Notes: a model not told the origin generated them from the letters alone. DNA of 64,000 bases from CAWAHD01 sp963781785 (GCA_963781785.1 CAWAHD010000005.1:1550001-1614000); one strand, 5' to 3'. Shown: positions 10,301 to 19,862, counted from the stretch's first letter. Numbers and translations: made by a program.

Positions 10301-11176
10301 ATGCGTGATGCTCAGCAGACTCGGGGCTTGCCGACCTTCGGCCCCTTCTATGAAATGTGCAAAAAAGCATTTCGCGATATTTCCGTGGTCGCGTCCGTGG
10401 TATCTGCGACCGCCTTCTTGATCGCGCTTTTCGTCGGGCGCGCCAATGCCGATCCCCGTATCCTCACGTGGTTTGCCGTCGTTCTTTCGCTCAGCACTTA
10501 TGAACTGCTGCTGACGGCGGCCCCGTCTGTTCACCGATCAAAGGCCGTTGCGGCCGTTATCCTCTATGTCGGGACGTTGATCTGCATTTCCCTCATTTGC
10601 TTGATGTTATGGATCATGTGGCTTGTCAACGTCACGAGCGTTCTGGCATGCACAGCGTTGATCGTTTGCATAATCGTCTTACAAAACATCATTCACTGGT
10701 GCGAGGATTGGCCGACCGGCCGGATCAAACTGGATGAAGGAGAATTGAACGATCTCGACCCGTGCCCAGAGATTGTCAGCGCGAACGCCGACGAGCAATT
10801 CTCCTATGAGAATGAGTGGTACGCTTGCTTGAGCAATCACTTAGCATCGTACACCGCTCAATTGGAGCAGAACATCGCAGTCCAGGCGGAGGCAATTCGC
10901 GAACTCTCAAGAGGTACTGATCTCGAAGGCGCGATCGCCGACGAGGACGTGCGGGACGAATCCCACCATGACCGAATGAGGAATCTCTTTCTTGGGATTG
11001 AAGAGAAGGTGGACGACCCGAAGCTGGCGAGAAAACTGCGAGCTCTTTATCGTGAATACCTTCTCGACCTGGAGAAGCTGGCGCTCGCAGATCTACGAGC
11101 GGCCCGCCTGAATGTCTTGAGGAAAACGTCGGACCGCTGCTTCGGTTACGGCTCGAAAGCTCGTTCTTCAAGGTGA
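10301..11176 (+). CDS. Four-helix membrane protein with helical cytoplasmic tail, unknown function
   Basis: 291 residues from the ATG at 10301; an upstream in-frame start at 10271 is possible. Four hydrophobic segments are visible in residues ~20-140 (VVASVVSATAFLIALFVG; WFAVVLSLSTYELLL; VILYVGTLICISLICLML; LACTALIVCIIVLQNII). A charged, mainly helical C-terminal half of about 150 residues follows, with likely coiled-coil stretches (YTAQLEQNIAVQAEAIREL, KLARKLRALYREYLLDLEKL). I do not recognise a family. The DNA is visibly less GC-rich than its neighbours and uses more A/T-ending codons, which hints at recent acquisition. It lies next to a parDE module. Confidence 0.6.
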   Translation: MRDAQQTRGLPTFGPFYEMCKKAFRDISVVASVVSATAFLIALFVGRANADPRILTWFAVVLSLSTYELLLTAAPSVHRSKAVAAVILYVGTLICISLICLMLWIMWLVNVTSVLACTALIVCIIVLQNIIHWCEDWPTGRIKLDEGELNDLDPCPEIVSANADEQFSYENEWYACLSNHLASYTAQLEQNIAVQAEAIRELSRGTDLEGAIADEDVRDESHHDRMRNLFLGIEEKVDDPKLARKLRALYREYLLDLEKLALADLRAARLNVLRKTSDRCFGYGSKARSSR

Positions 11177-11212
11177 TCGCCATGCGACCGGCGACGGGGA
11201 ACCGCCGATATT

Positions 11213-11232
11213 GTTCCGCACCGTAGCGGAAC
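11213..11232. terminator. Small hairpin after the membrane protein gene
   Basis: Seven-bp arms GTTCCGC / GCGGAAC with a six-base loop, 37 bp past the stop codon at 11176. There is no clear T-run after it, so it may be only a weak or Rho-assisted terminator. Confidence 0.3.
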
Positions 11233-11409
11233 GCAACGCCGCAACAGAAATCGCTGGTTCTCGAAGGTCTGCACCTCCTGATTCTCTCCCTGAGGCAGTC
11301 TCATCCCCGTTTCAGTCCCCTCAAATTTCGGCTTGCGATTCACTTCCGGCGGACGATCTTGGCAAAAGATGCCATACGCAATAGAATAGTCCACAGGAGA
11401 ACCGTCCCG

Positions 11410-11671
11410 ATGACGACGATGAATATTTCCGTTCCCGATGAGATGAAGGCCTTCGTCGAAGCCCAGATGGCCCAGGAGGGCTACGCCTCGGCGAGTGAGT
11501 ATCTACGCGCCCTGATCCGCGACGCCCAGAAAAGGCGGGCCAAACGCGAACTGGAAGCCAAATTTCGCGAGGCAATGGAAAGCGGCCCGGCGACTCCGAT
11601 GACGCGGAGGGAGTGGGCCGCGTTGCGCCGAGGCGGTCGAGGGACTCGCAGGAGAAACGATCCGCCGGTGA
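11410..11671 (+). CDS. parD: ParD-type antitoxin, one frame change near the 3' end
   Basis: Begins MTTMNISVPDEMKAFVEAQM at 11410, with AGGAGA ten bases upstream. This is the ribbon-helix-helix DNA-binding start of ParD/CopG antitoxins, followed by the toxin-binding helix (YLRALIRDAQKRRAKRELEA). In the given sequence the frame runs through into parE without a stop. A one-base shift near 11630 restores a typical ending, REAVEGLAGETIRR, with a TGA at 11669 that overlaps the GTG start of parE. The apparent ParD-ParE fusion is therefore most likely an indel. The antitoxin should repress this operon and neutralise the toxin. Confidence 0.82.
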
Positions 11672-12039
11672 GTAAAATCGTTCGACGACCATCGGCGAAT
11701 CGTGACCTTGTGGCGATTTTTCGCCACTACGCACGCGAGGCAGGCATGCGGTTCGCCGATCGCTTCTTCGCCGAGGCTGAACGGACCTTCGCGCGTCTGG
11801 CCAGCAATCCCGGCATGGGCACCCGTTATGAGCCGGATGAACCGCTCTACGCCGACCTGCGTTACTTTCCCGTCTCGCGGTTCCGCAAATATCTGGTCTT
11901 CTACCGGCCCGGCCCGGACAGTATCGAGGTCCTGCGTGTACTGCACGGAGCGCGCGACATCCCTGGGATCTTGGCCGAGGAATTGAGCGTGGGTGCCGAC
12001 GCTGCCGACGAAGAGGACGAGGAGCCAACCGCGTCCTGA
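11668..12039 (+). CDS. parE: ParE/RelE-family toxin
   Basis: Starts at GTG 11668 (VSKIVRRPSANRDLVAIF), overlapping the restored parD stop. It has the ParE/RelE-fold signature: an N-terminal DL..I..Y pair (DLVAIFRHYAREAG), the conserved NPGMGTRYEP after helix 2, LRYFPVSRFRKYLVFYRP, and IEVLRVLHGARDIPGIL near the end. ParE toxins poison DNA gyrase; other family members cleave mRNA, and sequence alone does not separate them here. The C-terminus has an extra acidic tail (DEEDEEP). Lies in an operon with parD. Confidence 0.85.
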   Translation: MSKIVRRPSANRDLVAIFRHYAREAGMRFADRFFAEAERTFARLASNPGMGTRYEPDEPLYADLRYFPVSRFRKYLVFYRPGPDSIEVLRVLHGARDIPGILAEELSVGADAADEEDEEPTAS

Positions 12040-12168
12040 AAGTCCTTGGCCGTAAACGTCTGCGCATCGCCGAGGAGCCCCGCAGGCAGGCCAGCACCGC
12101 CGAGCCCGGCTTTCTTCTTTTACTATCCAGCGGCCCACTCACGAGCAAACCCAACGGGTTCCACCGTT

Positions 12169-13670
12169 TCACTCCCTTTTCCCCACCAGTTGTGGTTGCT
12201 TGGCGGCCGGGCTGAAGCCGACGTTTGATTCGGAATCGAACAGCAACTGGTCCCCGGAAAACTTCAAACGCAGCGTGACGATGAACGGCGTTTCATAGAA
12301 GCAGATCTTGGCCGTGAACGAATCGTCGGTGGTCCATCCGCCGCTGACTGCCACGGGTTGCACTGGGAGCGAGCCATATCCCAGCCGCCCTTTCTTCCAC
12401 GTACCGTGCCCGCAAGCGATCCGCTGGAGGTCGCCATGGAATGTCGCCAGCAGGGTCACGACGTCGTCCTTGGAACCGCTTTGAAGTGCGATCGCTTCGA
12501 GCTTCCGTTCGTTGGCGGGAAACACATAACGCCTGGTCGAGACGCTTTCCGGCGAGCCCGCGCTGGCACCGGCCTGGGGACGCAGCGAGAGATTTGCCAG
12601 GGTGTGCTCGAGCTTCTGGCGGGAATCGTCATCGCTGGCCAGGGCGCCGGCTTCATGGCCGGGAGAAGTTTGTCCCAGACGAGGTCCAGGACGGACTGCA
12701 TGCTCTTGACGCCGCTCGTGATGGCGATGACGGCGTCTTGCTCGGGCATGACGACGCAGAATTGCCCGAATGCGCCGTCGCCGCGGTAGGCGCCGTGGCG
12801 GCAGCGCCAGAACTGGTAGCCGTAGCCTTGCTCCCAATCACTCCTGGGATTGCTCCCGTTTGACGTCTGCCGCGCGGTGGCCGCTTCCACCCACGCTTCC
12901 GGAATCAACGGCTTGCCGTTCCATTTGCCTTTTTGCAGGTAAAGCTGGCCGAACCGCGCGATGTCCTCGGTGCGGATGCTCAAGCCATATCCCCCGGTCG
13001 AGATGCCTTGCGGGCTCGTCTCCCACGTCGGGTGTTCGATGCCCAGGGGATCGAACAGCCGCGGCCGCAGGTAATCGAGCAGGTTCATGCCGGTGGCCTT
13101 CTGAACAATGGCTGAGAGCATGTACGTGGCCGATGTGTTGTACAGAAAATGCGTACCCGGCTTGTCGGGAACCGGGCGAGACAGGAAGACCTTGGTCCAC
13201 ACCTGGTCCGGCTTGCGCGGCGGCTCCGTGCGATGCCCCGTCGACATCCGCAGCAAGTCGCTGACTCGCATCGCCTTCAAATTGTTGCTCGGCGAGGGCG
13301 GTGCATCCTCGGGAAAGAACTTGAGCACTTGGTCGTCGAGGCTCAGCTTGCCTTCCGCGATGGCCAGTCCCACCGCCGTGGAGGTGAAACTCTTGCTCAG
13401 GGAATAGAGCGAGTGGGGGGACTGAGCAGCGTACGGCGCCCACCAGCCCTCGGCGACCACGTATCCATGGCGCACCAGCATGAAGCTGTTCATCGTCTCG
13501 AGACTCTTGTCGGCGGCTTCGATGAAACGGAGGATTGCCGGTGACGAGATACCCTGCATCTCAGGGCTGCTGCGCGGCAACGATTGTTCCGCGGCGATCG
13601 AGACGGAACTGGTCCCGATGACAAGCGCCAGGAAAGAAGCAGGGCCCAATAGCAGAGAAAGCGTTTTCAT
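12169..13670 (-). CDS. Exported serine hydrolase (class C beta-lactamase fold), one frame change
   Basis: Signal peptide MKTLSLLLGPASFLALVIG, with GAAGG just upstream of the ATG. The catalytic Ser-Lys pair is in LYSLSKSFTS (SxxK), the Tyr motif is in FLYNTSATYM, and the third box lies in RHGAYRGDGAFGQFC. This places it in the beta-lactamase/esterase family PF00144. The frame changes near 12650, after LLPAMK; the continuation runs from AGALASDDDSRQKLEHTLAN to SPAAKQPQLVGKRE. That adds a ~155-residue C-terminal domain, mainly beta. About 500 residues in total. Substrate unknown; esterase or D-aminopeptidase activity is as likely as beta-lactamase. Confidence 0.85.
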
Positions 13671-13798
13671 GAGCGCACCTTCGTATGATCAATGAATTGG
13701 GGCCAGGTTGTGTTTCCATGCCCTTGAATCATCGTCGATCACCGGGCGGTAGGCAACCAGGCGGCGAGCGGACGAAGTCTGGTCGTCGTCCGGTATGT

Positions 13799-13950
13799 CC
13801 CCTTTCGCTCCGCGAAAGTCCCAACATTGCCGCCTTTCGCTCCGCGAAAGTCCCAACATTGCCGCCTTTCGCTCCGCGAAAGTCCCAACATTGCCGCCTT
13901 TCGCTCCGCGAAAGTCCCACATTGTCGCCTTTCGCTCCGCGAAAGTCCCC
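13799..13950. repeat. Five-copy tandem array of a short REP family A palindrome
   Basis: Five direct copies of a ~32-bp unit. Each holds the palindrome CTTTCGCTCCGCGAAAG followed by TCCCAACATTGCCGC (the last spacer is shorter). It has the same core as the RAYT-linked family but with a compact loop. It lies upstream of the serine hydrolase and downstream of the glycosyltransferase gene. The rest of the gap (13951-14078) shows nothing notable. Confidence 0.92.
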
Positions 13951-14078
13951 CTTTTCCACGAGCGCACGGCGGCAGCAATAAACTTGGAACTAGGTCTGAC
14001 CCCGTTCGCCGTCGCCGCGACCCCGCGTCCGCCGCGACTCCGCCGCCCATCTGCCCCCAAATCCGCCGTTGAATTGAA

Positions 14079-15079
14079 TCAAGACCGCCGGAACAGCCGG
14101 GCCAAACGCGGCGGACAGGTCGCGACCGCGGCCATCTTGATGCACAGACGCGGGTCAGCCAGGATCGTTGCGATCAAGCCGGGCGAGAACCTCAGCCCCC
14201 GATAAAGCGCCTGCGCACCAGCTCCGTGCGGCCCGCAGCGACCGCGTCGTCGGCCCGGGCCAGGAACGCTCGTGCCAGCCCTCGGCGCACGGTACCCCGC
14301 AGATCGCCGAGGTCCGGTCGATCCTTCCAGTCGACCGCCACGAGCTCCTCCAGCAGCCGAGCCGTCTCGTCCAGGTCGGCCGTGCCGGCGAGGAACCGGC
14401 TAGTCTCACTGCCGCGATGCCACCGGATCAGCACCGTCGGTCGCGTTAGCCACGCAACCTTCCATTTCCTCGAAATACGCAGCCAGCAGTCCCAGTCCAA
14501 CACGTATCGGTACCGCGGATCGAACCCCCCTGCCCCGGCATGCGCCGCCGCTCGAAGCGTTACCGCCGAACACCGCAGCGGATTCCCGCCAGCCATAGAG
14601 CCCGCGAGCGCACCGGCGCCGAACACGCGGTCGACCGGGCCTAGCCCCCCTCGTCCGACGATCGATTCCGGGATCGACCCGCCCCGCTCGTCGATGACCG
14701 TCGAGGCACTGGCCGCCAGCCCCACCGCATCGTCTGACACGAGAACCTTCTGGTGCGCCGCCAGATGGCCCGCGGTCATCACGTCGTCCTGGTGGAATAC
14801 CGCCACAAACGGCGTGCCCGCCAGAGAGACACTTCGGTTCCAGTTGCCGGCAAGGCCAAGCCGCTCGGAATTGACCGAGACCCGCATGCGATCGCCTGCC
14901 ACGGCGCGAACCACGTCCAGAGTGTCGTCGTCGGATCGGTCGTCGGAAACGACCAGGTCGAACGAGATGCCCTCCTGGCTCAAAATGCTCTTGAGCGCCT
15001 CGGCAACATGGGCGGCCCCGTTGCACGTCGGGATCGCGACGGTCAACAGCCCGCCGGGTTGTGAGGCCTCGACACCCAA
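14079..15079 (-). CDS. Family 2 glycosyltransferase, one frame change near the 3' end
   Basis: GT-A fold transferase: LLTVAIPTCNGAAHV at the N-terminus, the acidic nucleotide-sugar region VVSDDRSDDDT, and VAVFHQDD. The upstream ATG at 15178 would overlap the DUF971 gene by 92 bp and adds an unconvincing N-terminus, so I prefer the TTG at 15079. In the given frame the gene stops at 14192 after VRRRFIGG. A one-base shift near 14205 extends it by about 40 residues (YRGLRFSPGLIATILAD ... PPRLARLFRRS) to a stop at 14079, which reads like a natural family C-terminus. Acceptor unknown. Confidence 0.78.
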
Positions 15080-15086
15080 AGTGACC

Positions 15087-15393
15087 TCAGCCCGGGCCGG
15101 GCTGGCCCAAGAACCGCAAGGATTCCCAGGTAAAGAGTCCCGAGGAATGGCCGTCATTCCAGGCAAGCTGGACGGCATAGGTGCCGATGTTGTCCATGCC
15201 CACGAGCTTCAGGTCGGGACGGATCGAGGCCGGATCGAGCACCCGTTCGCCGGTCCATTCGTTCCGGCACACCGCACAGGGGCACTCCGCGCAAGAGCTT
15301 GTACGCCAATCGATCAACGCGGCCCTCGGGCCAGGAGACCTCGAGGACCTGTTCGGCTTGCAGAGCCCGGATATTGATGGGCGGATCGCTCAT
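15087..15393 (-). CDS. DUF971 domain protein, one frame change
   Basis: About 100 residues. MSDPPINIRALQAEQVLEVS starts at 15393 and overlaps the stop of the thioredoxin gene as ATGA. After a frame change near 15288 the chain continues CAECPCAVCRNEWTGERVLD and ends in GTYAVQLAWNDGHSSGLFTW. This is the DUF971 fold (related to the N-terminal domain of gamma-butyrobetaine hydroxylase), with a cysteine cluster that could bind zinc. Small stand-alone members are often linked to iron-sulfur protein assembly, which is only an inference here. Confidence 0.8.
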
Positions 15394-16466
15394 CCCCGTG
15401 GGTCGGCACTGGCGACCTTGGACTTTTTCTCGAGCAACTCGGGGATGATCGTCTCCAGCTTGCCCCGGGCCTCGACGGAAAACAGCTTGCCCTCGGCGTC
15501 GACCACGAACACACAGGGAATTGCGTCGACTTTCCACGATTTCGCGAAGTCGCTGCCCGGGTAAAACTGGGGCCAGCCGATCTCGTTTTCCTTGACGAAC
15601 TTCTTGAGGTTGTCGAGGCCGCCTTCCTCTTTGGACACATCGAGGCTCACGCCGATGAACTCGACCCCCTTGTCGTGATACTTGGCGTACAGCTCTTTCA
15701 TCTTGGGCATTTCTTCGACGCAAGGCCCGCACCACGTCGCCCAGAAGTCGATGACGACAACCTGTCCCTTGAGCTTCTTCATCGAGATCGACGACCCGCT
15801 GATCGAGTCGGTGAAGGTGAGGTGAAATGGCTTGCCGACGGCTGCCGACGGGTCGTCGTGGCCTCGGAGCATCTGACCGAGCTCAGAGTCCGGGAAGTCC
15901 TTGTCGAGCCGTTCTTGCAGAGCCGTCTTTTTCTTGTCGTCGCGACAAACCCCAACGGCCTCGGCCAGCAAGTTCCCGGCGCGTGGGTCCTTGGGCGCCA
16001 CCGTGAGAAACGCCTCGACCCCCGACACGTCCGGGTATTTCTTCGAGCTGACCGGATGCAGCTTCAGGACCGCCCTGAGATGGGCGCCTTCGATCTTGAG
16101 GTGCTGGTCGCTCGTCTTGGCGATGACCTTGTCAAGCTCGATCAGTAGCTCAGCGTACCGGCTCGGCTCGGGATTGGTCCCGAGGGTCTTCCACCGCTCT
16201 TCCATGAGCGCGGGAATGCGGTTGTGGTTCGGAGCAACCTTGTACAGCGCTGCGATCAGCCTGGCCCGTTTCAGCTCGGCGTCGCGAGCCTTGGCATGGT
16301 GTGCCTTGACCGCCGACTTATCGTCTTTCTTGTTCGAATCGAGCGCCGGCACCTTGACGGCGTCGATCTCCTTGAGCAACTGGTCGGCCGTGCGATCGGC
16401 GCCCAGAGCCCCGGAGGTCGACACCAGCCAACCTGCCAGCACGACCGCGATGCTGACGACTCTCAT
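15390..16466 (-). CDS. TlpA-like thiol:disulfide oxidoreductase, exported
   Basis: 358 residues from the ATG at 16466, with GAGGT nine bases upstream and a signal peptide (MRVVSIAVVLAGWLVSTSGA). An N-terminal helical region of about 200 residues precedes a thioredoxin-like domain whose redox site is VIDFWATWCGPCVEEMPKMK; the cis-Pro region is VDAIPCVFVVD. The architecture matches TlpA/ResA proteins of planctomycetes that act in the periplasm on cytochrome or other cysteine pairs. The longer upstream frame is not supported. Next in a minus-strand series after the PDZ gene. Confidence 0.9.
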   Translation of the reverse strand: MRVVSIAVVLAGWLVSTSGALGADRTADQLLKEIDAVKVPALDSNKKDDKSAVKAHHAKARDAELKRARLIAALYKVAPNHNRIPALMEERWKTLGTNPEPSRYAELLIELDKVIAKTSDQHLKIEGAHLRAVLKLHPVSSKKYPDVSGVEAFLTVAPKDPRAGNLLAEAVGVCRDDKKKTALQERLDKDFPDSELGQMLRGHDDPSAAVGKPFHLTFTDSISGSSISMKKLKGQVVVIDFWATWCGPCVEEMPKMKELYAKYHDKGVEFIGVSLDVSKEEGGLDNLKKFVKENEIGWPQFYPGSDFAKSWKVDAIPCVFVVDAEGKLFSVEARGKLETIIPELLEKKSKVASADPRG

Positions 16467-16669
16467 GATTGTGTACCTCGCAATGGACGTCCCCTGGACC
16501 TCGGCTGCCCGTGCGGCCTCACGCAGAGTGCCCACGGGCTCCCCCGTGTTGAGCCGAAATCTCGATCCCTCAGAAGCCAACATGTTACTATCGGACCGTC
16601 CGATTTGCCAGGGGCCGCTTTCCGTGGATGCCGGCCAGGGCGGCTCGGTGCCGTTGGCTGATGGCGGTT

Positions 16670-18145
16670 TCAATTCTTGTTTCTCAGCGGATCCACCAGA
16701 CGCTCCACCGTCTTGTTCAACTGTTCGAGCGCCTTCGCACTCTGCTTGTACTCCATCACGGCTTTCCGCAGCTCCCTGAGCTCGGCATCGAGGGCGTCCA
16801 GCCGCTTGGATATCGCCGTGCCGGCATCGAGGGGAGCGACCGGTTGGGCAGCCGGGTTACCCTGCAACTGATACACGCCGGTCCACATCGGATCGTACGG
16901 TTGGTTCGGAACGGTCAGAAGATTGCCTGCGCCCGGGATGGGCTGCGTGAGCAAGGGAGGAGTCATCGTGGGATAAGAAACAACGCCTCCTGGTTGAATG
17001 AAGGTGTAAGCGAATGATTGACCGTCCTGCGGCGGGTTCGTCGAAGAAGAGGCCGGGTGCTTGCGTCGCTCGGGAGTCATGGTGAGGAGTATGGGACCCT
17101 TGCCGTTACGGACCAGACGCAGAACGATCGGCTTTTCCCCCTTGGACTCGACGTACGAAGCCAGTTTGGCAGGTTCGGTCAGCGGCTCGCCATCGACGTC
17201 CAGTAGGATGTCGTGACGCTGGACGCCGGCACGGGCCGCCGGTGAAGACTCGCCAACCCCGGTTACGATCCGGCCGTGCGGAGGGAGCTTGAGCTGGGCC
17301 CGGAGCGCGGGTTCGACGGCGGTGACAGTGACGCCGATCCAGAATTCCCGCGGAGGCGCCTTGATCGCGACACGATGCAGCGTGACGTCAACCTTCGGCT
17401 GAACCTGGATCGTCTGGAGCACGCCGTCTCGCAACAGGGTCAAGCTGACCGGCGTTTCACCATACTCCTTCAGACGATTGAAGAAACTCTCGGGCGTGGA
17501 GAGAGCGAAGAAGCTTCCGGAATGAGCGGCATCCCGCTCACCGAGCTTGATCAGAATGTCGTTCTGACGGATGCCTGCCTCGGCAGCGGAGGAATTCGGG
17601 TCGATCGCGGTCACCACCAGCCCCTCGCCGTCGGGGAGACCCAGGTGCGCCCGCAGGGGTTCGTCAACGGGGGCCAGGCTCAAGGGGATCCTCGACGCAT
17701 AGGCCTTCCACTGGAGAAAATCATTCCCAGGTACGCCCGCCGGCCAGTAAGTGACATTTCCAAATTGATTCTGTCGAATTCCGGGGCCGGCCGCGGACTG
17801 CTGGGACGAGTTTGAATTCTGATTCGGCGCGATGTTGGCGTCCTGGCCCGACTTCGCTCCAGAATGGGACTGCGTCGACTGGGACTGCCGTTGCTGGGAA
17901 TTGCTGGATTTCTGGTCTTGTTGATTCGCGTTCGCCGTGTTCGCGGCGGTACCGGCGGTGCCTTCCTGTGAATTGGGTTGCGCACCGTTCTTCGCGGAGG
18001 GATTCTGGTTCGCTTGCCCAGGCTGATTCTGAGTCTGACTCTGATTCTGAGTCTGATCCGGGTCTTTCTGGGCCAGCACTCTTGGGGCCAAGCACCAGGT
18101 CAAGGCGAACGTGGCCGCAACAAGCCAGGTACGGCGGGGAATCAT
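16670..18145 (-). CDS. Exported protein with Gln/Asn-rich linker and two PDZ domains
   Basis: Intact, 491 residues. Signal peptide (TWLVAATFALTWCLAPRVLA), then a ~105-residue low-complexity segment rich in Q, N and S. PDZ-like domain 1 follows at ~165-255 (LGLPDGEGLVVTAIDPNSSA) and PDZ 2 at ~275-365 (LKLPPHGRIVTGVGESSPA). A Pro-rich stretch comes next, and a C-terminal coiled coil (RLDALDAELRELRKAVMEYK). No protease domain is present, so it is probably a periplasmic adaptor or scaffold. Its gene follows the sigma/anti-sigma pair on the same strand with a repeat array in between, so it may be a target of that system. Confidence 0.85.
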   Translation of the reverse strand: MIPRRTWLVAATFALTWCLAPRVLAQKDPDQTQNQSQTQNQPGQANQNPSAKNGAQPNSQEGTAGTAANTANANQQDQKSSNSQQRQSQSTQSHSGAKSGQDANIAPNQNSNSSQQSAAGPGIRQNQFGNVTYWPAGVPGNDFLQWKAYASRIPLSLAPVDEPLRAHLGLPDGEGLVVTAIDPNSSAAEAGIRQNDILIKLGERDAAHSGSFFALSTPESFFNRLKEYGETPVSLTLLRDGVLQTIQVQPKVDVTLHRVAIKAPPREFWIGVTVTAVEPALRAQLKLPPHGRIVTGVGESSPAARAGVQRHDILLDVDGEPLTEPAKLASYVESKGEKPIVLRLVRNGKGPILLTMTPERRKHPASSSTNPPQDGQSFAYTFIQPGGVVSYPTMTPPLLTQPIPGAGNLLTVPNQPYDPMWTGVYQLQGNPAAQPVAPLDAGTAISKRLDALDAELRELRKAVMEYKQSAKALEQLNKTVERLVDPLRNKN

Positions 18146-18180
18146 GATCGATCTCCTTTCAGGGGAATGGCAACAAACCG

Positions 18181-18520
18181 TAGGTCAGGCTTTCCAGCCT
18201 GACTCCAATGGCTCAGTGCCGATGAGGGGACGTCAGGCTGGAAAGCCTGACCTACGAACAAACCGTCAGGCTGGAAAGCCTGACCTACGAACAAACCGTC
18301 AGGCTGGAAAGCCTGACCTACGAACAAACCGTCAGGCTGGAAAGCTTGACCTACGAACAAACCGTCAGGCTGGAAAGCCTGACCTACGAACAAACCGTCA
18401 GGCTGGAAAGCCTGACCTACGAACAAACCGTCAGGCTGGAAAGCCTGACCTACGAACAAACCGTCAGGCTGGAAAGCCTGACCTACGAACAAACCGTCAG
18501 GCTGGAAAGCCTGACCTACA
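18181..18520. repeat. REP family B array: nine tandem copies plus one inverted copy
   Basis: Nine direct copies of a 33-bp unit: the palindrome GTCAGGCTGGAAAGCCTGAC followed by CTACGAACAAACC. One copy in the opposite orientation starts the array at 18181. Copies are nearly identical (one C-to-T change). It sits between the start of the PDZ gene and the end of the anti-sigma gene. The last copy contributes the TAG stop of the anti-sigma gene at 18516-18518. The period resembles a CRISPR array, but there are no unique spacers. Confidence 0.93.
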
Positions 18521-19288
18521 ACGGCTCATTGCCGGTGTACTGGATCTGGACTTCGTCAACGGGAATCGCCAGGCGCCGGCCATCGGGCAGGACGGTGGTC
18601 AAGAGCCTCCGGTGCTGCTCGACTTGATAGCCGTGCCGCTGGAAAACGACCTGACCGAGTTCAGACACGGGAGGGGGCTGATGCCTCAGCCAATCCTCCG
18701 TGACACCGGGTCCGGCCAGGATCGGCACCTCGGCCGGGGCGTTCTCGGGACCGATACGCAGCCGCGCCACGGCCCGCACCGCCGGGCGCGATCCGGAGCG
18801 ACCGGCACACTGTCCGGCAGAACGACGGCCGTGGCCGATGGATAGGGCGTACTGCTGTTCTCGGCCTCCTCGAAGGCCCGTGGCTCCTGGGAAACCTCGG
18901 CAGCCGGCGCCTGGACGATGACGGGGCCCGGGTCGCGATGATTCGGCCTGCCACGGCTGAACCAGCCCAGCGAAAACGAAGCGGCCACGATTCCCGCGGC
19001 GACTGCGTATCGCAGCCACCGCGATTGAGCCGGCTTCGCCGAGACCGCGCGCCCGGTGAATCGGATGGCCGGTTCCGGGGCCGCCGGCTTGCTCCGCTCT
19101 TCGAGAGCCCGGAATGAGTCGCTCCAGGCCTGGGCTTCCAGAAATGCCAGGGCGCAGCGCTTCCAGCCGTCGGGTTCACAGTCGAGCCGAAGGGCGGCAT
19201 CTCGGAGCTGCGCGGGTGTGAGGACTCCGTCGACGATCTGGTCGAAAAAGACGTCATCGAGCGGAGACGATCTGTCAGGAACATTCAT
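18516..19288 (-). CDS. Membrane-anchored anti-sigma factor, one frame change
   Basis: About 257 residues from the ATG at 19288, overlapping the end of the sigma gene by 14 bp. The N-terminal cytoplasmic part (MNVPDRSSPLDDVFFDQIVD, GVLTPAQLRDAALRLDCEPDGWKR written in part) is typical of planctomycete anti-sigma regulators. One membrane segment follows (LRYAVAAGIVAASFSLGWF). The frame changes near 18780; afterwards ILAGPGVTEDWLRHQ and VVFQRHGYQVEQHRRLLTT continue a periplasmic domain ending QIQYTGNEPL. It should hold the ECF sigma factor inactive at the membrane until a signal arrives. Confidence 0.8.
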
Positions 19289-19862
19289 CGTGGGATGCCT
19301 CGAATTCGTCAGAGAGGCCAGCCAGCAGGGCGCGGAGCCGGCGGCGGGCGCGATGGAGCCGGGTCTCGATGGTCGCAACGGTGACACCGAGCCGCTGGGC
19401 CAGCTCGCGCACACCAAGGCCCTCGGCGTGCTTCATGATCAAGAGCTGGGCGTCGCGCGGCGGCAGCCGGCGCAATGCCTCCTGCACGAGCTGCTGACGT
19501 TCCTCCCGCACCAGCCAGCCAAGCGGAGAGGGCGACCCGTCGAACTCGCTGGCCCCCTTTCGGAATGCATACCGGTCGACCAGATGGCGCTGGCGGCCCG
19601 TCTTGCGGCGGTAGAGCAGCACGTAGCGAACCGCCAGGCGATAAAGCCAGACCGTCGCGCTCGCGGGATTCTCCAGCGGGGAGCGCTGAGCCACGGCCGC
19701 CAGCGCAACTTCCTGCATGACCTCGTCGACCGCCTGCGGCTCACCCAGCCGCGCCGCGATCACCCGCCGCAGCCAACCATGGTGCGCGGCCAGGGTCGCG
19801 CCCCAGTCAAGTGGGCTGGCTTGATCGGGCTCAGGAGTGGGAAAGGGCCTTCGCTCGCTCAT
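19275..19862 (-). CDS. ECF-type RNA polymerase sigma factor
   Basis: Intact, 195 residues. Region 2: HHGWLRRVIAARLGEPQAVD, then EVMQEVALAAVAQR and ATVWLYRLAVRYVLLYRRKTGR. Region 4: LRRLPPRDAQLLIMKHAEGL, then VRELAQRLGVTVATIETRLH with ARRRLRALLAG, a helix-turn-helix for the -35 element. The overlap with the following anti-sigma gene supports a coupled pair. The regulon is unknown; the PDZ and TlpA genes downstream are the nearest candidates. Confidence 0.92.
   Translation of the reverse strand: MSERRPFPTPEPDQASPLDWGATLAAHHGWLRRVIAARLGEPQAVDEVMQEVALAAVAQRSPLENPASATVWLYRLAVRYVLLYRRKTGRQRHLVDRYAFRKGASEFDGSPSPLGWLVREERQQLVQEALRRLPPRDAQLLIMKHAEGLGVRELAQRLGVTVATIETRLHRARRRLRALLAGLSDEFEASHDECS

Noticed and set aside
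11359..12039. A new single-chain ParD-ParE fusion
   Set aside because: A one-base correction restores two normal overlapping genes.
13960..14078. Extra gene between the repeat array and the glycosyltransferase
   Set aside because: The open frames are Arg/Pro-rich without a start; the glycosyltransferase itself extends to 14079 after one frame correction.
18231..18520. CRISPR-like array with 33-bp period
   Set aside because: The whole unit, including the part between palindromes, is identical from copy to copy; there are no unique spacers and no cas genes.
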